NCBI GenBank assembly: GCA_944474755.1
Contig: OX104125.1
Span: forward strand, 48,263,288 to 48,327,287
DNA from: Limnoperna fortunei
Taxonomy: Eukaryota > Mollusca > Bivalvia > Mytilida > Modiolidae
Direction of reading: 5' to 3'
Length of the DNA stretch: 64,000 nt
Shown here: positions 46,064-57,900 of the stretch, piece by piece
How the letters are laid out: each line of letters starts with the position of its first letter
How positions within the stretch are numbered: position 1 is the first letter of the stretch
The notes under the pieces: model-generated
Database searches by the model: none
What the model was told of the DNA's origin: nothing
The model's input: the letters and a program-made list of their open reading frames with translations, nothing else
Position numbers and translations under genes: made by a program

Positions 46064-47020
46064 CCGTGCTTTTGGGGGCATAACATCTATACTTAGGTAG
46101 CAAGATACGGTTTTGTTTTCCTGCTTGGAAATGGATCTAAATAAACAAATATATATGTCATATTGTGCTCTTCTGTTAGGCGTTAAAGTGTCAGAATTTT
46201 TCAAATGAAGGTAAATGCTAAGGATTTGTCCGATTTTCTCACTTGAAACAGCTGATTTTATCAATGATTTGATAAAAATCTTATCAAATTACCATGAAAC
46301 TGAAAATGCAGGACACAAATTTAATATATGTACAACATTTCCAGTACAATTGGATCCATGAAAAAATGTCACACATGTTTTTATTTGACAAAACAAGACC
46401 ACGATCTCTGTTGATAATATGTTAATGCAGAAAAACGTATATTGCATCCTTAGGTACAACAAATCCATGTTTGAGAATACTTATTGACGATTTCCAAAAT
46501 CTTGCGTATGGGATTTATCGAGAATGGAGCTTGAACCTGGACGTCAAGTCACTACATTAATATTACATATTTTAAATGTATATAATAGTTTTAATGCTCG
46601 GTTCAATTACAGTAAATGTCATTCAGATTATATTCAGTTTAGTATAAACATTATATTTTATAATATTTCCTAAGTTGTTTTTATTAAAATACGTCTCTTC
46701 AGTGTCGAATATTTGCTAATTCACGAAGCTTTATTATCACAGCGTTTAAAATTCATGGTTTATACAAGTATAAAGAAATGAGAATCTGTTAGAGTTAATT
46801 TCATACTTATTGCTGAAACAAAATCTGTATGTTTTAACATGTATTATTGCTAAAAGTTTTCCATATTCGTTGAGTTATTGGTCTGCGGCTAGCCATATTG
46901 GACTGAAGGGAAGCCGAGCCATGCCTAGACGAGGACCAATTACTCAGCCAATACGAAAACTCTACACAGTTACATCGTGTTTGACAAAGTATGTCAATAT
47001 GTAATAACTGGATCCAAAAC
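46064..47020. other. Non-repetitive island between arrays
   Basis: No gene recognised. On the minus strand a frame from ATG at 46264 gives about 65 non-repeat codons (MIKSAVSSEKIGQILS...) and then runs into the 44-bp array, whose first unit supplies a cag|gtaagg donor. I cannot assign it to any family. The 46860-46990 stretch is GC-richer but also unrecognised. Confidence 0.3.
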
Positions 47021-47200
47021 TAGGCCAATACCTGATATTGACATACATTAGTAATTGATACTGGGCCAATACCTGATATTGACATACATTAGTAATTGAT
47101 ACTGGGCCAATACCTGATATTGACATACATTAGTAATTGATACTGGGCTAATACCTGATATTGACATACATTAGTAATTGGTACTGGCCCAATACGGCAT
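47021..47200. repeat. 41-bp tandem repeat, about four copies
   Basis: 'ctgggccaatacctgatatt' then 'gacatacattagtaattgata' recurs with a 41-base period. The last unit is diverged ('ggcccaatacggcatattgg'). Confidence 0.9.
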
Positions 47201-47214
47201 ATTGGTGAACAAGG

Positions 47215-47458
47215 TATTTTAGTCACTTTCATCAATTTTTCAGCTATATCATGGCGTCCAGTTTTTATTGGGGGAGGAAGCCGCAGTACCCGAAGAAAAC
47301 CCCCGACCTGCGGTAGGAAAACTGGCAATCCTTGTCAATTAAGATTGGAGTCGAGTACACCCTGCCTGCAGTGAGAATCGAACCCACAATCTCAGTGTTG
47401 ACAGACCACGTGATCAATAGTAGAAGAACTACCTTGACGACTCGGCCACCGAGGCCTC
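47215..47458 (-). mobile_element. SINE, nearly full length, tRNA-headed family
   Basis: Colinear with the 24925 copy from 'cagctatatcatggcgtcca' through 'acctgcggtaggaaaactgg' and 'tgagaatcgaacccacaatc' (B box with one change) to 'gacgactcggccaccgaggc'. It lacks only the extreme tail repeat. Confidence 0.85.
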
Positions 47459-47904
47459 TTTAAGAAATTAGATTAATGTTGAACGTTTCTCAATTTAAAG
47501 AGTATATATAATAAAATTCTATCATTTTTTATTTTAATTTCCAAAAAAACTCATAGGGTTTTCCGTACCAGTAATTTAAAGTTGTACGTAGGCTTGCTAC
47601 GCCTATGACGTCACATAATATCGGCACAACATAATGTAATGATCGAGCAACAACAGTAAAAGTAACCGAGCGTAAAATGATGTAACTACAGTATATAACA
47701 ACGAACCACGACGTATACATTTGTAATGACGACACCACACTATATATAGTTACATGTATGTAACCAGTTGTTTACTCGCGTCACATGAAATCACAATATA
47801 TTACTATGGAGCCTCATTAAATAATGACGGACTCATATTAATGTTCACAGCAGGTATTGATGAAACATCAGCATCAAATGATGGGGCTAAGTCAAATAAA
47901 GAAG
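47459..47904. other. Spacer left of the 42-bp array
   Basis: No gene recognised; the right part from about 47860 grades into degenerate array units. Confidence 0.4.
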
Positions 47905-48650
47905 GAACCACAGTATATAGTGACGACTCCACACCATATCATTAGGAACCACAGTACATAGTGACGACTCCCCACCATATCATTAGGAACCACAGTATAT
48001 AGTGACGACTCCACACCATATCATTAGGAACCACAGTATACAGTGACGACTCCACACCATATCATTAGGAACCACAGTATATAGTGACGACTCCACACCA
48101 TATCATTAGGAACAGTATATAGTGACGACTCCCCACCATATCATTAGGAACCACAGTATATAGTGACGACTCCACACCATATCATTAGGAACCACAGTAT
48201 ATAGTGACGACTCCACACCATATCATTAGGAAACCACAGTATATAGTGACGACTCCACACCATATCATTAGGAAACACAGTATATAGTGACGATTCCACA
48301 CCATATCATTAGGAAACCACAGTATATAGTGACGACTCCCCACCATATCATTAGGAACCACAGTATATAGTGACGACTCCACACCATATCATTAGGAACC
48401 ACAGTATATAGTGACGACTCCACACCATATCATTAGGAACCACAGTATATAGTGACGACTCCACACCATATCATTAGGAACCACAGTATATAGTGACGAC
48501 TCCCCACCATATCATTAGGAACCACAGTATATAGTGACGACTCCACACCATATCATTAGGAACCACAGTATATAGTGACGACTCCACACCATATCATTAG
48601 GAACCACAGTATATAGTGACGACTCCACACCATATCATTAGGAAACCACA
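47905..48650. repeat. 42-bp minisatellite, about 17 copies, a dimer of a 21-bp unit
   Basis: The unit 'ggaaccacagtatatagtga' then 'cgactccacaccatatcatta' is 42 bases. Its two halves align to the 21-bp unit of the adjoining array (accaca...tat...atga pattern). Some units have 1-2 base indels (extra a in 'ggaaacc'). No supported gene. Confidence 0.9.
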
Positions 48651-49752
48651 ATATATAATAAGGCACTCACAGCAAATAATGTTGAAACTACAGAATGTAA
48701 TAAGGGAGCAAGACAAAGATAATGGAACCACTGCATATAATGAAGGAACCATGGCATATAATGATGAACCTCAACATATAATAATGTTACCACGGCATAT
48801 AATGATGGAACCACTGCATATAATGATGGAACCACGGCATATAATGATGTAACCACGACATATAATGATGGAACCACAATATATAATAATAAAACCACAG
48901 CTTATGACGAAACCACTGCGAATAATGATGAAACCACAGCATTTAATGATGTAACCACTGCATATAATGATGGAACCACGGCATACAATGATGAAACCAA
49001 GACATATAATGATGGAAGCACGACATATAATGATGTAACCACTGCATACAATGACGGAACCTCGGCATACAATGATGGAATCACGGCATACAATGATGGA
49101 ACCACGGCATACAATGATGGAACCACGGCATATAATGATGGAACCACGGCATACAATGATGTAACCACTGCATATAATGATGGAACCACGGCATACAATG
49201 ATGGAACCACGGCATACAATGATGAAACCACGGCATATAATGATGGAACCACGCCATACAATGATGAAACCACGGCATGCAATGATGAAACCACGGCATA
49301 CAATGATGGAACCACGGCATACAATGATGAAACCACGGCATATAATGATGGAACCACGGCATACAATGATGGAACCACGGCATACAATGATGAAACCACG
49401 GCATATAATGATGGAAGCACACCATATAATTATGGAACCACAATATATAATGATGGAACCACATCATTTATTGATAGAAAAACAACACATAATAATGGAA
49501 CCACATGTATATAATTGATGTAACCATGGAATATAATAATGGAAACACGCATATAATGATTGAAACACGCATAAAATGATGGAACCACAACATATAATAA
49601 TGGAACCATATTTTATAATATTGAAACCACATCATATAATGATGGAACCACAACATATAATAATGGAACCATATTTTATAATATTGAAACCACATCATAT
49701 AATGATGGAACCACAACATATAATAATGGAACCATATTTTATAATATTAGAG
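48651..49752. repeat. 21-bp minisatellite, about 50 copies, with a 63-bp trimer block
   Basis: The unit is 'ggaaccacggcatacaatgat' with variants. Near 49575-49745 a 63-base higher-order unit (three 21-mers ending 'ccattttataatatt', 'catcatataatgat' and so on) repeats about 2.7 times. The 7-residue frames open on both strands (for example VVPSLYA) follow from period 21. Confidence 0.92.
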
Positions 49753-49826
49753 AATAGAATGCGCAACCTTTGTGTCGGCAGGCATGTGATTAATAGAAGA
49801 CCAACTAACATAACCACTCGGCCACT
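49753..49826 (-). mobile_element. SINE head scrap inside the 21-bp array
   Basis: 'gtgattaatagaagaccaac' then 'taacataaccactcggccac' is the tRNA-like head of the SINE family. 21-mer units resume on the right to about 49905, so a SINE inserted into the array and most of it was lost. Confidence 0.6.
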
Positions 49827-50228
49827 TATAATGATGGAACCAAAACATAAAATAATACGACCACAACATATGATTGAACCACGGCATAGTATGATGGATT
49901 CACGGTATGTGATGTTCGACAACTGTATACAAGTACTATTTTCAACGGAATTTAAAACAAAACATTATCTAAGAGATAGTTTTTCTAAAGTACAGCCTTT
50001 ACACGATGTGATAACATATTGCGTTGGCGTATTAATTTAATTCTACACCATGTTCAAAGAGCGTGAAGAGATTGACAATTGACACATAAATTCCCACTTT
50101 ATGCACGTCAGATTAACTTCCCAACATAAAATTTTTTTCCCGCGTTTCGATAGTAAGAGGGAAAATTTTGTATTTACGGTACATAGGTACTAATTTTTAT
50201 TTGGCGTAGTAATCGAGTAGACCGGGAA
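49827..50228. other. Residual 21-bp units, then unique spacer
   Basis: Degenerate 21-mers continue to about 49910. The remainder is unique sequence with no recognised gene. Confidence 0.5.
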
Positions 50229-51316
50229 AATTAATGTGGTCAGTTATATGGTAATCAGTGTTAGACCTATTTATGTGGTCAGTTATATGGTAATCAGTAT
50301 TAGACCTGTTTATGTGGTCAGTTATATAGTAATCAGTATTACACCTGTTTATGTGGTCAGTTATAAGGTAATCAGTATTACACCTGTTTATGTGGTCAGT
50401 TATATGGTAATCAGTATTAGACCCGTTTATGTGGTCAGTTATATGGTAATCAGTATTAGACCTGTTTATGTGGTCAGTTATATAGTAATCAGTATTACAC
50501 CTGTTTATGTGGTCAGTTATAAGGTAATCAGTATTAGACCTGTTTATGTGGTCAGTTATATGGTAATCAGTATTAGACCCGTTTATGTGGTCAGTTATAT
50601 GGTAATCAGTGTTAGACCTATTTATGTGGTCAGTTGTATGATAAACAGTATTAAACCTGTTTATGTGGTCAGTTGTATGATAATCAGTGTAAGACCTATT
50701 TATGTGGTCAGTTGTATGGTAATCAGTATTAAATCTGTTTATGTGGTCAGTTGTATGGTAATCAGTATTAGACCTGTTAATTTCGTCATGTGTATGGTAA
50801 TCAGTATTAGAGCTGTTTATGTGGTCAGTTATATGGTAATCAGTATTCGACCTGTTTATATGGTCAGCTGTATGGTAATCAGTATTAGACCTGTTTATAT
50901 GGTCAGTTGTATGGTAATCAGTATTAGACCTGTTTATGTGGTCACTTATATGGCAATCAGTACAAGACCTGTTTATGTGGTCAGTTATATGGTAATCAGT
51001 ATTAGACCTGTTGATGTGGTCAGTTGTATGGTAATCAGTAATAGACCTGTATATGGTCAGTTGTATGGTAATCAGTATTAGACCTGTTTCTGTGGTCAGT
51101 TATATGGTAATCAGTATAAGACCTGTTTATGTGGTCCGTTGTATGGTAATCAGTATTAGACCTGTTTATGTGGTCAGTTGTATGGTAATCAGTATTAGAC
51201 CTTTTTGTGTGGTCAGTTGTATGGTAATCAGTATTAGACCTGTTGTGTGGTCAGTTGTATGGTAGCAGTATTAGACCTGTTGATGTGGTCAGTTTTATGG
51301 TAATCAATAATAGGTT
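50229..51316. repeat. 39-bp minisatellite A, about 28 copies
   Basis: The unit 'gtggtcagttatatggtaat' then 'cagtattagacctgtttat' has period 39 and encodes a 13-residue frame (VVSYMVISIRPVY) that is open by multiplicity only. Variation between units is moderate; a 5-unit block near 50236-50430 recurs at 50425-50560. Confidence 0.93.
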
Positions 51317-51784
51317 CTTACATATGTTTCTGGGAAAGACTGGGGCATCTTCCATGAAAGATAAATGTGTATGTCTTTTCGTGAGTGGAGCTCAGCAGAA
51401 GCAAAAAATAATGAGTGGAACATCACTTGTTTTCCTAGAAACTTATGAAAATACCTATTTCTTCTTGAAACCAACGTTTACATTGCAATATCCTATACAC
51501 TCTCCACTGTTTTATATCACACATCCCATCACCTGCAACAAGGACGTTAAGCAAGAATTTTGGTATGATACAATAATAACATTCTTGTTTCAGATGTTTT
51601 GTTAAGATGAAGAAGACGAGTCACCTCTCACAAACACATGTCACTTCGCAAATGTTACAGAAGCTTGTGACATGATATCATAGGACACATAAACATTTCA
51701 TTCTAACACATGTCCTCTCACCAAGTCAAAAGTCACCTAAAAAGATATAATTTACATCACAGGTATCTCAAGGACACATGTCAT
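51317..51784. other. Spacer between arrays
   Basis: The 39-bp frame runs on into unique sequence to 51605 without a recognisable domain. 51605-51784 begins to show 'cacatgtca' words that prefigure the 25-bp array. No gene supported. Confidence 0.4.
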
Positions 51785-52705
51785 CTCTCACATTATATCG
51801 ACTTATCTCACATGACATCACACCGACACATCTCACATGACATCACACTGACACATCTCACATGACATCACACTCACTGACACATCTCACATGACATCAC
51901 ACCTACATATCTCACATGACATCACACCAACACATCTCACAGGACATCGCACCGACACATCTCACAGGACATCACACCAACACATCTCACATCACATCAC
52001 ACCGACACATCTCACATCAGATCACACCAACACATCTCACATCACATCACAACGACACATCTCACATGACATCTTACATCACATCACACTGACACATTTC
52101 ACATCACATCACATCTCACATGACATCACACTAACACATCTCACATTACATCACACCAACACATCTCACATGACATCACACCAACACATCTCACAGGACA
52201 TCGCACCGACACATCTCACAGGACATCACACCAACACATCCCACAGGACATCACACCAACACATCTCACATAACATCACACCAACACATCTCACATGACA
52301 TCACACCAACACATCTCACATAACATCTCACATGACATCACACCAACACATCTCACATGACATAACACCGACACAGCTCACATGACATCACACCAACACA
52401 TCTCACATAACATCACACTGACACATCTCACATGACATCACACCGACTCATCTCACATGACATCACACAGACACATCTCACATAACATCACACTGACACA
52501 TCTCGCATGACATCACACCGACTCATCTCACATGACATCACACAGACACATCTCATATGACATCACACTGACACATCTCACATGACATCACACCGACACA
52601 TCTCACATGACATCACACCGACTCATCTCACATGACATCACACCGACACATCTCACATGACATCACACCAACACATCTCACATGACATCACAGCAACACA
52701 TCTCA
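51785..52705. repeat. 25-bp minisatellite, about 36 copies
   Basis: The unit 'acatctcacatgacatcaca' then 'ccaac' (or ccgac, ctgac, cagac) has period 25 with some units shortened or fused. The + strand is nearly free of G, giving a strong strand asymmetry. Confidence 0.93.
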
Positions 52706-53472
52706 CAATGAGATATATCATCCCACAGGAACAGGTGTCACCTTACACAGTCTAGTCCTTGGAAAAACATAACTGAAAAACCAGTTTTGTGAATAAGTTT
52801 CCAATTATTTTAATCATTTCATGTACACATTTTATTTAAAGTAAATCATTTAACAGAGTAATCACATTGATTATAAAAGAATACAAAATAATTGACATCA
52901 TTTTTATTAGATGGTATCACTAATACACATAGACAGTAAAATACATGATGTTATTGTAAAAAAAACAAGACAGTGAATATAATACATTGTCATTTGAATA
53001 AAAATATGTAAATTATTTACATGATGTGTATTATCTTTCACTAATTCTTTACATATTCACAATATTCAATACATTCAAGGAGAAGTCCTACAATTATAAA
53101 TCATTACTAGACCAGTTCATGTAAAAGCCATTTAACAGAGTAATTATATTGATTACAAAAGAGTACACAGAATACCTTTAAATAGTAACTATTTATATAA
53201 GATGTCTAATTATAGATATTTAGGTCAATAGGTCAATTCAATCATTCTAAACATATCAGCTTTCATACTATATTGGACATTTATTTAAGAGTTCATTATA
53301 CAGAATATTATCTTTAATTCTTGACATATTCACAATATTTACATGTAGTTATTTAATACATTGATACACATTGTTTACATCCAGTGATCAATAACAACAG
53401 ATAAGTCAGACATATTGTAAACTACATGATCACTTCCTGGTGTCAATCAGAATATATTGTAATGTGGATTAT
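52706..53472 (-). other. 3' flank of the B-box/propeller gene
   Basis: AT-rich; contains minus-strand AATAAA (complement at 53280-53285), about 190 bases after the stop codon, a plausible polyadenylation signal. No other gene seen. Confidence 0.45.
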
Positions 53473-54343
53473 TTATACTTTCTTATAAACATAAACATTG
53501 TCATCAAGACCAATAACAACTGATTTAGACAGTGAATTATAACATATGTATGGATACCAAACAGATAATGGTATCTGTGAAATAATAACCTGACTCTGTT
53601 TACCATCAGGACTAATCCTGAGTACATTGTTAGACCATTTATATATAACAAGTACATGTCCTTCATCATCTGTTGTAATTCCCTGTGGTCCACTCATGCT
53701 AGGATCAGTAAATGTGAACAAAGTGTTCCCCACTGTATCAATACAGTACAACTTATCAAGGTCAGTATAGTAGATACGTCCTGCCTCACCACCACAGATA
53801 GAGTAAGGTGTTACACCCACTGGTATTGTATGTGTTACCTCCCCTGACATGTTCATTACCTTTATTGTTGTATCAACACAGCCTACAAACAGCTGGTTAT
53901 CTCTGTACATGATACCAAAACACCCCACCTTTACATCAGTATGTTGTATAACTTGTCTCTGTCTGACATCTACTATCACTACAGTAGTAGTAGTATATAA
54001 TGTAACAGCTACAGTGTTGTTGTCTACTACAGCTATACGCCATGGTACAGCAGGTAATGGAATGGTATGTTGTTGTTGTCCTGTTATATCACATGTTACT
54101 AATTGATTATCACTCCAATCAGCTATAACAAACGCATCATCATGTAACACCTTTATACCAATGATCTCCACTTTTACATTGACCTTGAAGTTATAAACCA
54201 GTGAATATATATCCTGTACATGTTGTACAATGTGATATTTAGTATCTGTTGATTTCCTGTGTTGATCGTTACAGTCCTGACACATTGATCTCTGACAGTC
54301 ATGACACCAGTATACAGATTGTTCCTTGTCACAGACATGACAC
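53473..54343 (-). CDS. B-box zinc finger plus NHL-like beta-propeller protein, terminal exon (TRIM-like)
   Basis: On the minus strand the acceptor cctttacag (AG at 54345-54344) opens a phase-1 exon of 871 bases ending in TAA at 53475-53473, about 289 residues. The start shows CHVC, then WCHDC, CQDCNDQH and a later H-x-x-x-H: the C/H ligands of a B-box zinc finger. About 20 residues on, six propeller-like blades follow, with repeated 'D-x-x-N-x-(L/V)' turns and a clear NHL block 'GPQGITTDDEGHVLV' then 'SNNVLRISPDGK'. This is the B-box/NHL form of TRIM-like protein that is expanded in bivalves. A RING, if any, would be in an exon to the right; none is visible before the 39-bp array. The B-box and propeller are unusually close, with no long coiled coil. 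The function is inferred as ligase scaffold or sensor. Confidence 0.85.
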
Positions 54344-54965
54344 CTGTAAAGGATTTATATAAATGAAATATCATAATTCTGACATAAAAATAATTTAATT
54401 TTAAATTATACAAAGTAAACATAATTCTGACTAAAACTATGACAAAAACTGATAAAATAACATTACCAATTCTGTATGCCTAATTAAATAGGTCAAATGA
54501 TGAATCTGTGTAAAGTAAAGTGAACATAACTCAGTGTTCTCCCCTTTTAGCATCTTGGCAATGAGATGCTATCTGGTTCAAATATGATGCTTTCTGAAAA
54601 CATCCTTAATATATTTCATAAGAAATGTGATGCTATAATTTCAAAGCAAATGATGCAATTGTGAAAACTGAAAATACCAGGATGCTACTAAAAATTTCTG
54701 GGGAGAACACTGATACTTTAATCATTAGTAAAAGAGTGAACAGTAACAATTAGTACTTATTTGTTGATACAGCTTTGATTGATATCAATAAATTACACTA
54801 GACTAACTCGAATAATAAAATCTAAAAACTTGAGGTGTCAGGACAATTAACAAGATTTTCCTCGCGGTGCAGTGGGTACAAACAAATAATATTCTTACTG
54901 GGGTCAACAGAATTAGCAGTTACATTCCTTACAGACTGTTACATGGACAGTGTTAGTATACAAAT
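54344..54965. other. Upstream flank or intron of the B-box gene
   Basis: AT-rich with an inverted pair: 'agtgttctccccttttagcatcttgg' words at 54533-54557 are mirrored by 'aggatgctactaaaaatttc' and 'ggggagaacact' at 54680-54712, suggesting a small palindromic MITE of about 180 bp. No upstream exon recognised. Confidence 0.5.
54533..54712. mobile_element. Small MITE-like inverted repeat upstream of the B-box exon
   Basis: 'agtgttctcccc' (54533-54544) is complemented by 'ggggagaacact' at 54701-54712, with further complementary words inwards ('tagcatcttgg' against 'ccaggatgcta'). About 180 bp without coding content. Confidence 0.65.
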
Positions 54966-57900
54966 AAATCCATGTGTAAGGTACTTACTACTGACCATGT
55001 CTATGTGACTCCCTGTAAGGTATTTACTTCTGAAGTTGTCCATGTGACCCCCTGTAAGGTACTTACTACTGATCCTGTCCATGTGACTCCCTGTAAGGTA
55101 CTTACTACTGACCCTGTCCATGTGACTCCCTGTATGGTACTTACTACTGATCCTATCAATATGACTCCCTGTAAGGTACTTACTACTGACCCTGTCTATG
55201 TGACTCCCTGTAAGGTACTTACTACTGACCCTGTCTATGTGACTCCCTGTAAGGTACTTACTACTGACCCTGTCTATGCGACTCCCTGTACATGCTGTAA
55301 GGTCCTTACTACCGACATTGTCTATTTGACCCTCTGTAAGGTACTTACTACTGACTGTCTATGTGACTCCCTGTAGGGGACTTACTACTGACCCTGTCCA
55401 TGTGACTCCCTGTCAGATACTTACTACTGACCCTGTACTTTTGACACTGTCCATGTGATTTCCTGAAAGATACTCACTACTGACCTAGTATATATGTGAC
55501 TCCCTGTATGGTACTCACTACTGACCTTGTATATATGTGACTTTCTATAAGGTACTTACTACTGGCCCTTTCTATTTGACTCCCTGTAAGGTACTTACTA
55601 CTGACCCTGTCTATGTGACTCCCTGCAAGGTACTTACTACTGACCCTGTCTATGTGACTCACTGTAAGGTACTTAATACTGACCCTGTCTATGTGACTCC
55701 CTGTAAGGTACTTACTACTGACCCTGTCCATGTGACTACCTGTATGGTACTTACTACTGACCCTGTCTATGTGACTCCCTGTAAGGTACTTACTACTGAT
55801 CCTGTCTATGTGACCCCTGTAAGGTACTTACTACTGACCCTGTCTATGTGACTCCCTGCAAGGTATTTAATACTGACACTGTCCATGTGACTCCCTGTAT
55901 GGTACTTACTACTGACCCTATCCATATGACTCTCTGTAAGGTACTTACTACTGACCCTGTCCATGTGACTCCATGCAAGGTACTTACTACTGACCCTGTC
56001 TATGTGACTCCCTGTAAGGTACTTACTACTGACCCTGTCCATGTGACTCCCTGTAAGGTACTTACTACTGACCCTGTCAATGTGACTCACTGTATGGTAC
56101 TTACTACTCACCCTGTCTATGTGACTCCCTGTAAGGTACTTAGAACTGACCCTGTCTATGTGACTCCCTGTAAGGTACTTACTACTCACCCTGTCTATGT
56201 GACTCCCTGTAAGGTACTTACTACTGACCCTGTCTATGTGACTCCCTGTAAGGTACTTACTACTGACCCTGTCCATGTGACTCCCTGTAAGGTACTTACT
56301 ACTGATCCTATCCATATGACTCCCTGTAAGGTACTTACTACTGACCCTGTCCATGTGACTCCCTGTAAGGTATTTACTACTGACACTGTCCATGTGACTT
56401 CCTGTAAGTTACTTGCTACTGAGATCCTGTCTATGTAACTCCCTGTAAGATACTTACTACTGACCCTGTCTATGTAACTCCCTGTAAGGCACTCACTACT
56501 GACCTTTTCCATGTGACTCCCTGTAAGGTACTTACTACTGACCCTGTCTATGTGACTCCCTGTAAGTTACTTACTTCTGACCCTGTGTATGTGACTCCCT
56601 GTATGGTATTTAATACTGAACCTGTCTCATGTGACTCCCTGTAAGGTACTTACTACTGACCCTGTCTATGTGACTCCCTGTAAGATACTTACTACTGATC
56701 CTGTCTATGTGACTCCCTGTAAGGTACTTACTACTGACCCTGTCCATGTGACTACCTGTATGGTACTTACTACTGACCCTGTCTATGTGACTCCCTGTAA
56801 GGTACTTACTACTGATCCTGTCTATGTGACCCCTGTAAGGTACTTACTACTGACCCTGTCTATGTGACTCCCTGCAAGGTATTTAATACTGACACTGTCC
56901 ATGTGACTCCCTGTATGGTACTTACTACTGACCCTATCCATATGACTCTCTGTAAGGTACTTACTACTGACCCTGTCCATGTGACTCCATGCAAGGTACT
57001 TACTACTGACCCTCTCTATGTGACTCCCTGTAAGGTACTTACTACTGACCCTGTCCATGTGACTCCCTGTAAGGTACTTACTACTGACCCTGTCAATGTG
57101 ACTCACTGTATGGTACTTACTACTCACCCTGTCTATGTGACTCCCTGTAAGGTACTTAGAACTGACCCTGTCTATGTGACTCCCTGTAAGGTACTTACTA
57201 CTCACCCTGTCTATGTGACTCCCTGTAAGGTACTTACTACTGACCCTGTCTATGTGACTCCCTGTAAGGTACTTACTACTGACCCTGTCCATGTGACTCC
57301 CTGTAAGGTACTTACTACTGATCCTATCCATATGACTCCCTGTAAGGTACTTACTACTCACCCTGTCTATGTGACTCCCTGTAAGGTACTTACTACTGAC
57401 CCTGTCTATGTGACTCCCTGTAAGGTACTTACTACTGACCCTGTCCATGTGACTCCCTGTAAGGTACTTACTACTGACCCTGTCTATGTGACTCCCTGTA
57501 AGGTACTTACTACTCACCCTGTCTATGTGACTCCCTGTAAGGTACTTACTACTGACCCTGTCTATGTGACTCCATGTAAGGTACTTACTACTGACCCTAT
57601 CCATATGACTCCCTGTAAGGTACTTACTACTGACCCTGTCTATGTGACTCCCTGCAAGGTACTTAATACTGACCCTGTCTATGTGACTCCTGTATGGTAC
57701 TTACTACTGACCCTGTCCATGTGACTCCCTGTAAGGTACTTACTACTGACACTGTCCATGTGACTCCCTGTAAGGTATTTACTTCTGACCTTGTCCATGT
57801 GAATCCCTGTAAGGTATTTACTTCTGACCCTGTCCATGTGACTCCCTGTAAGGTACTTACTACTGACCATGTCCATGTGACTCCCTGTAAGGTACTTACT

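Noticed and set aside
48185..49719. Open frames in the 42/21-bp arrays
   Set aside because: Both strands and several frames are open at once because the period is 21.
50236..51605. Repeat membrane protein (VVSYMVISIRPVY)n
   Set aside because: No signal, no splice support, and the frame follows period 39; it shifts at the first indel near 51050.
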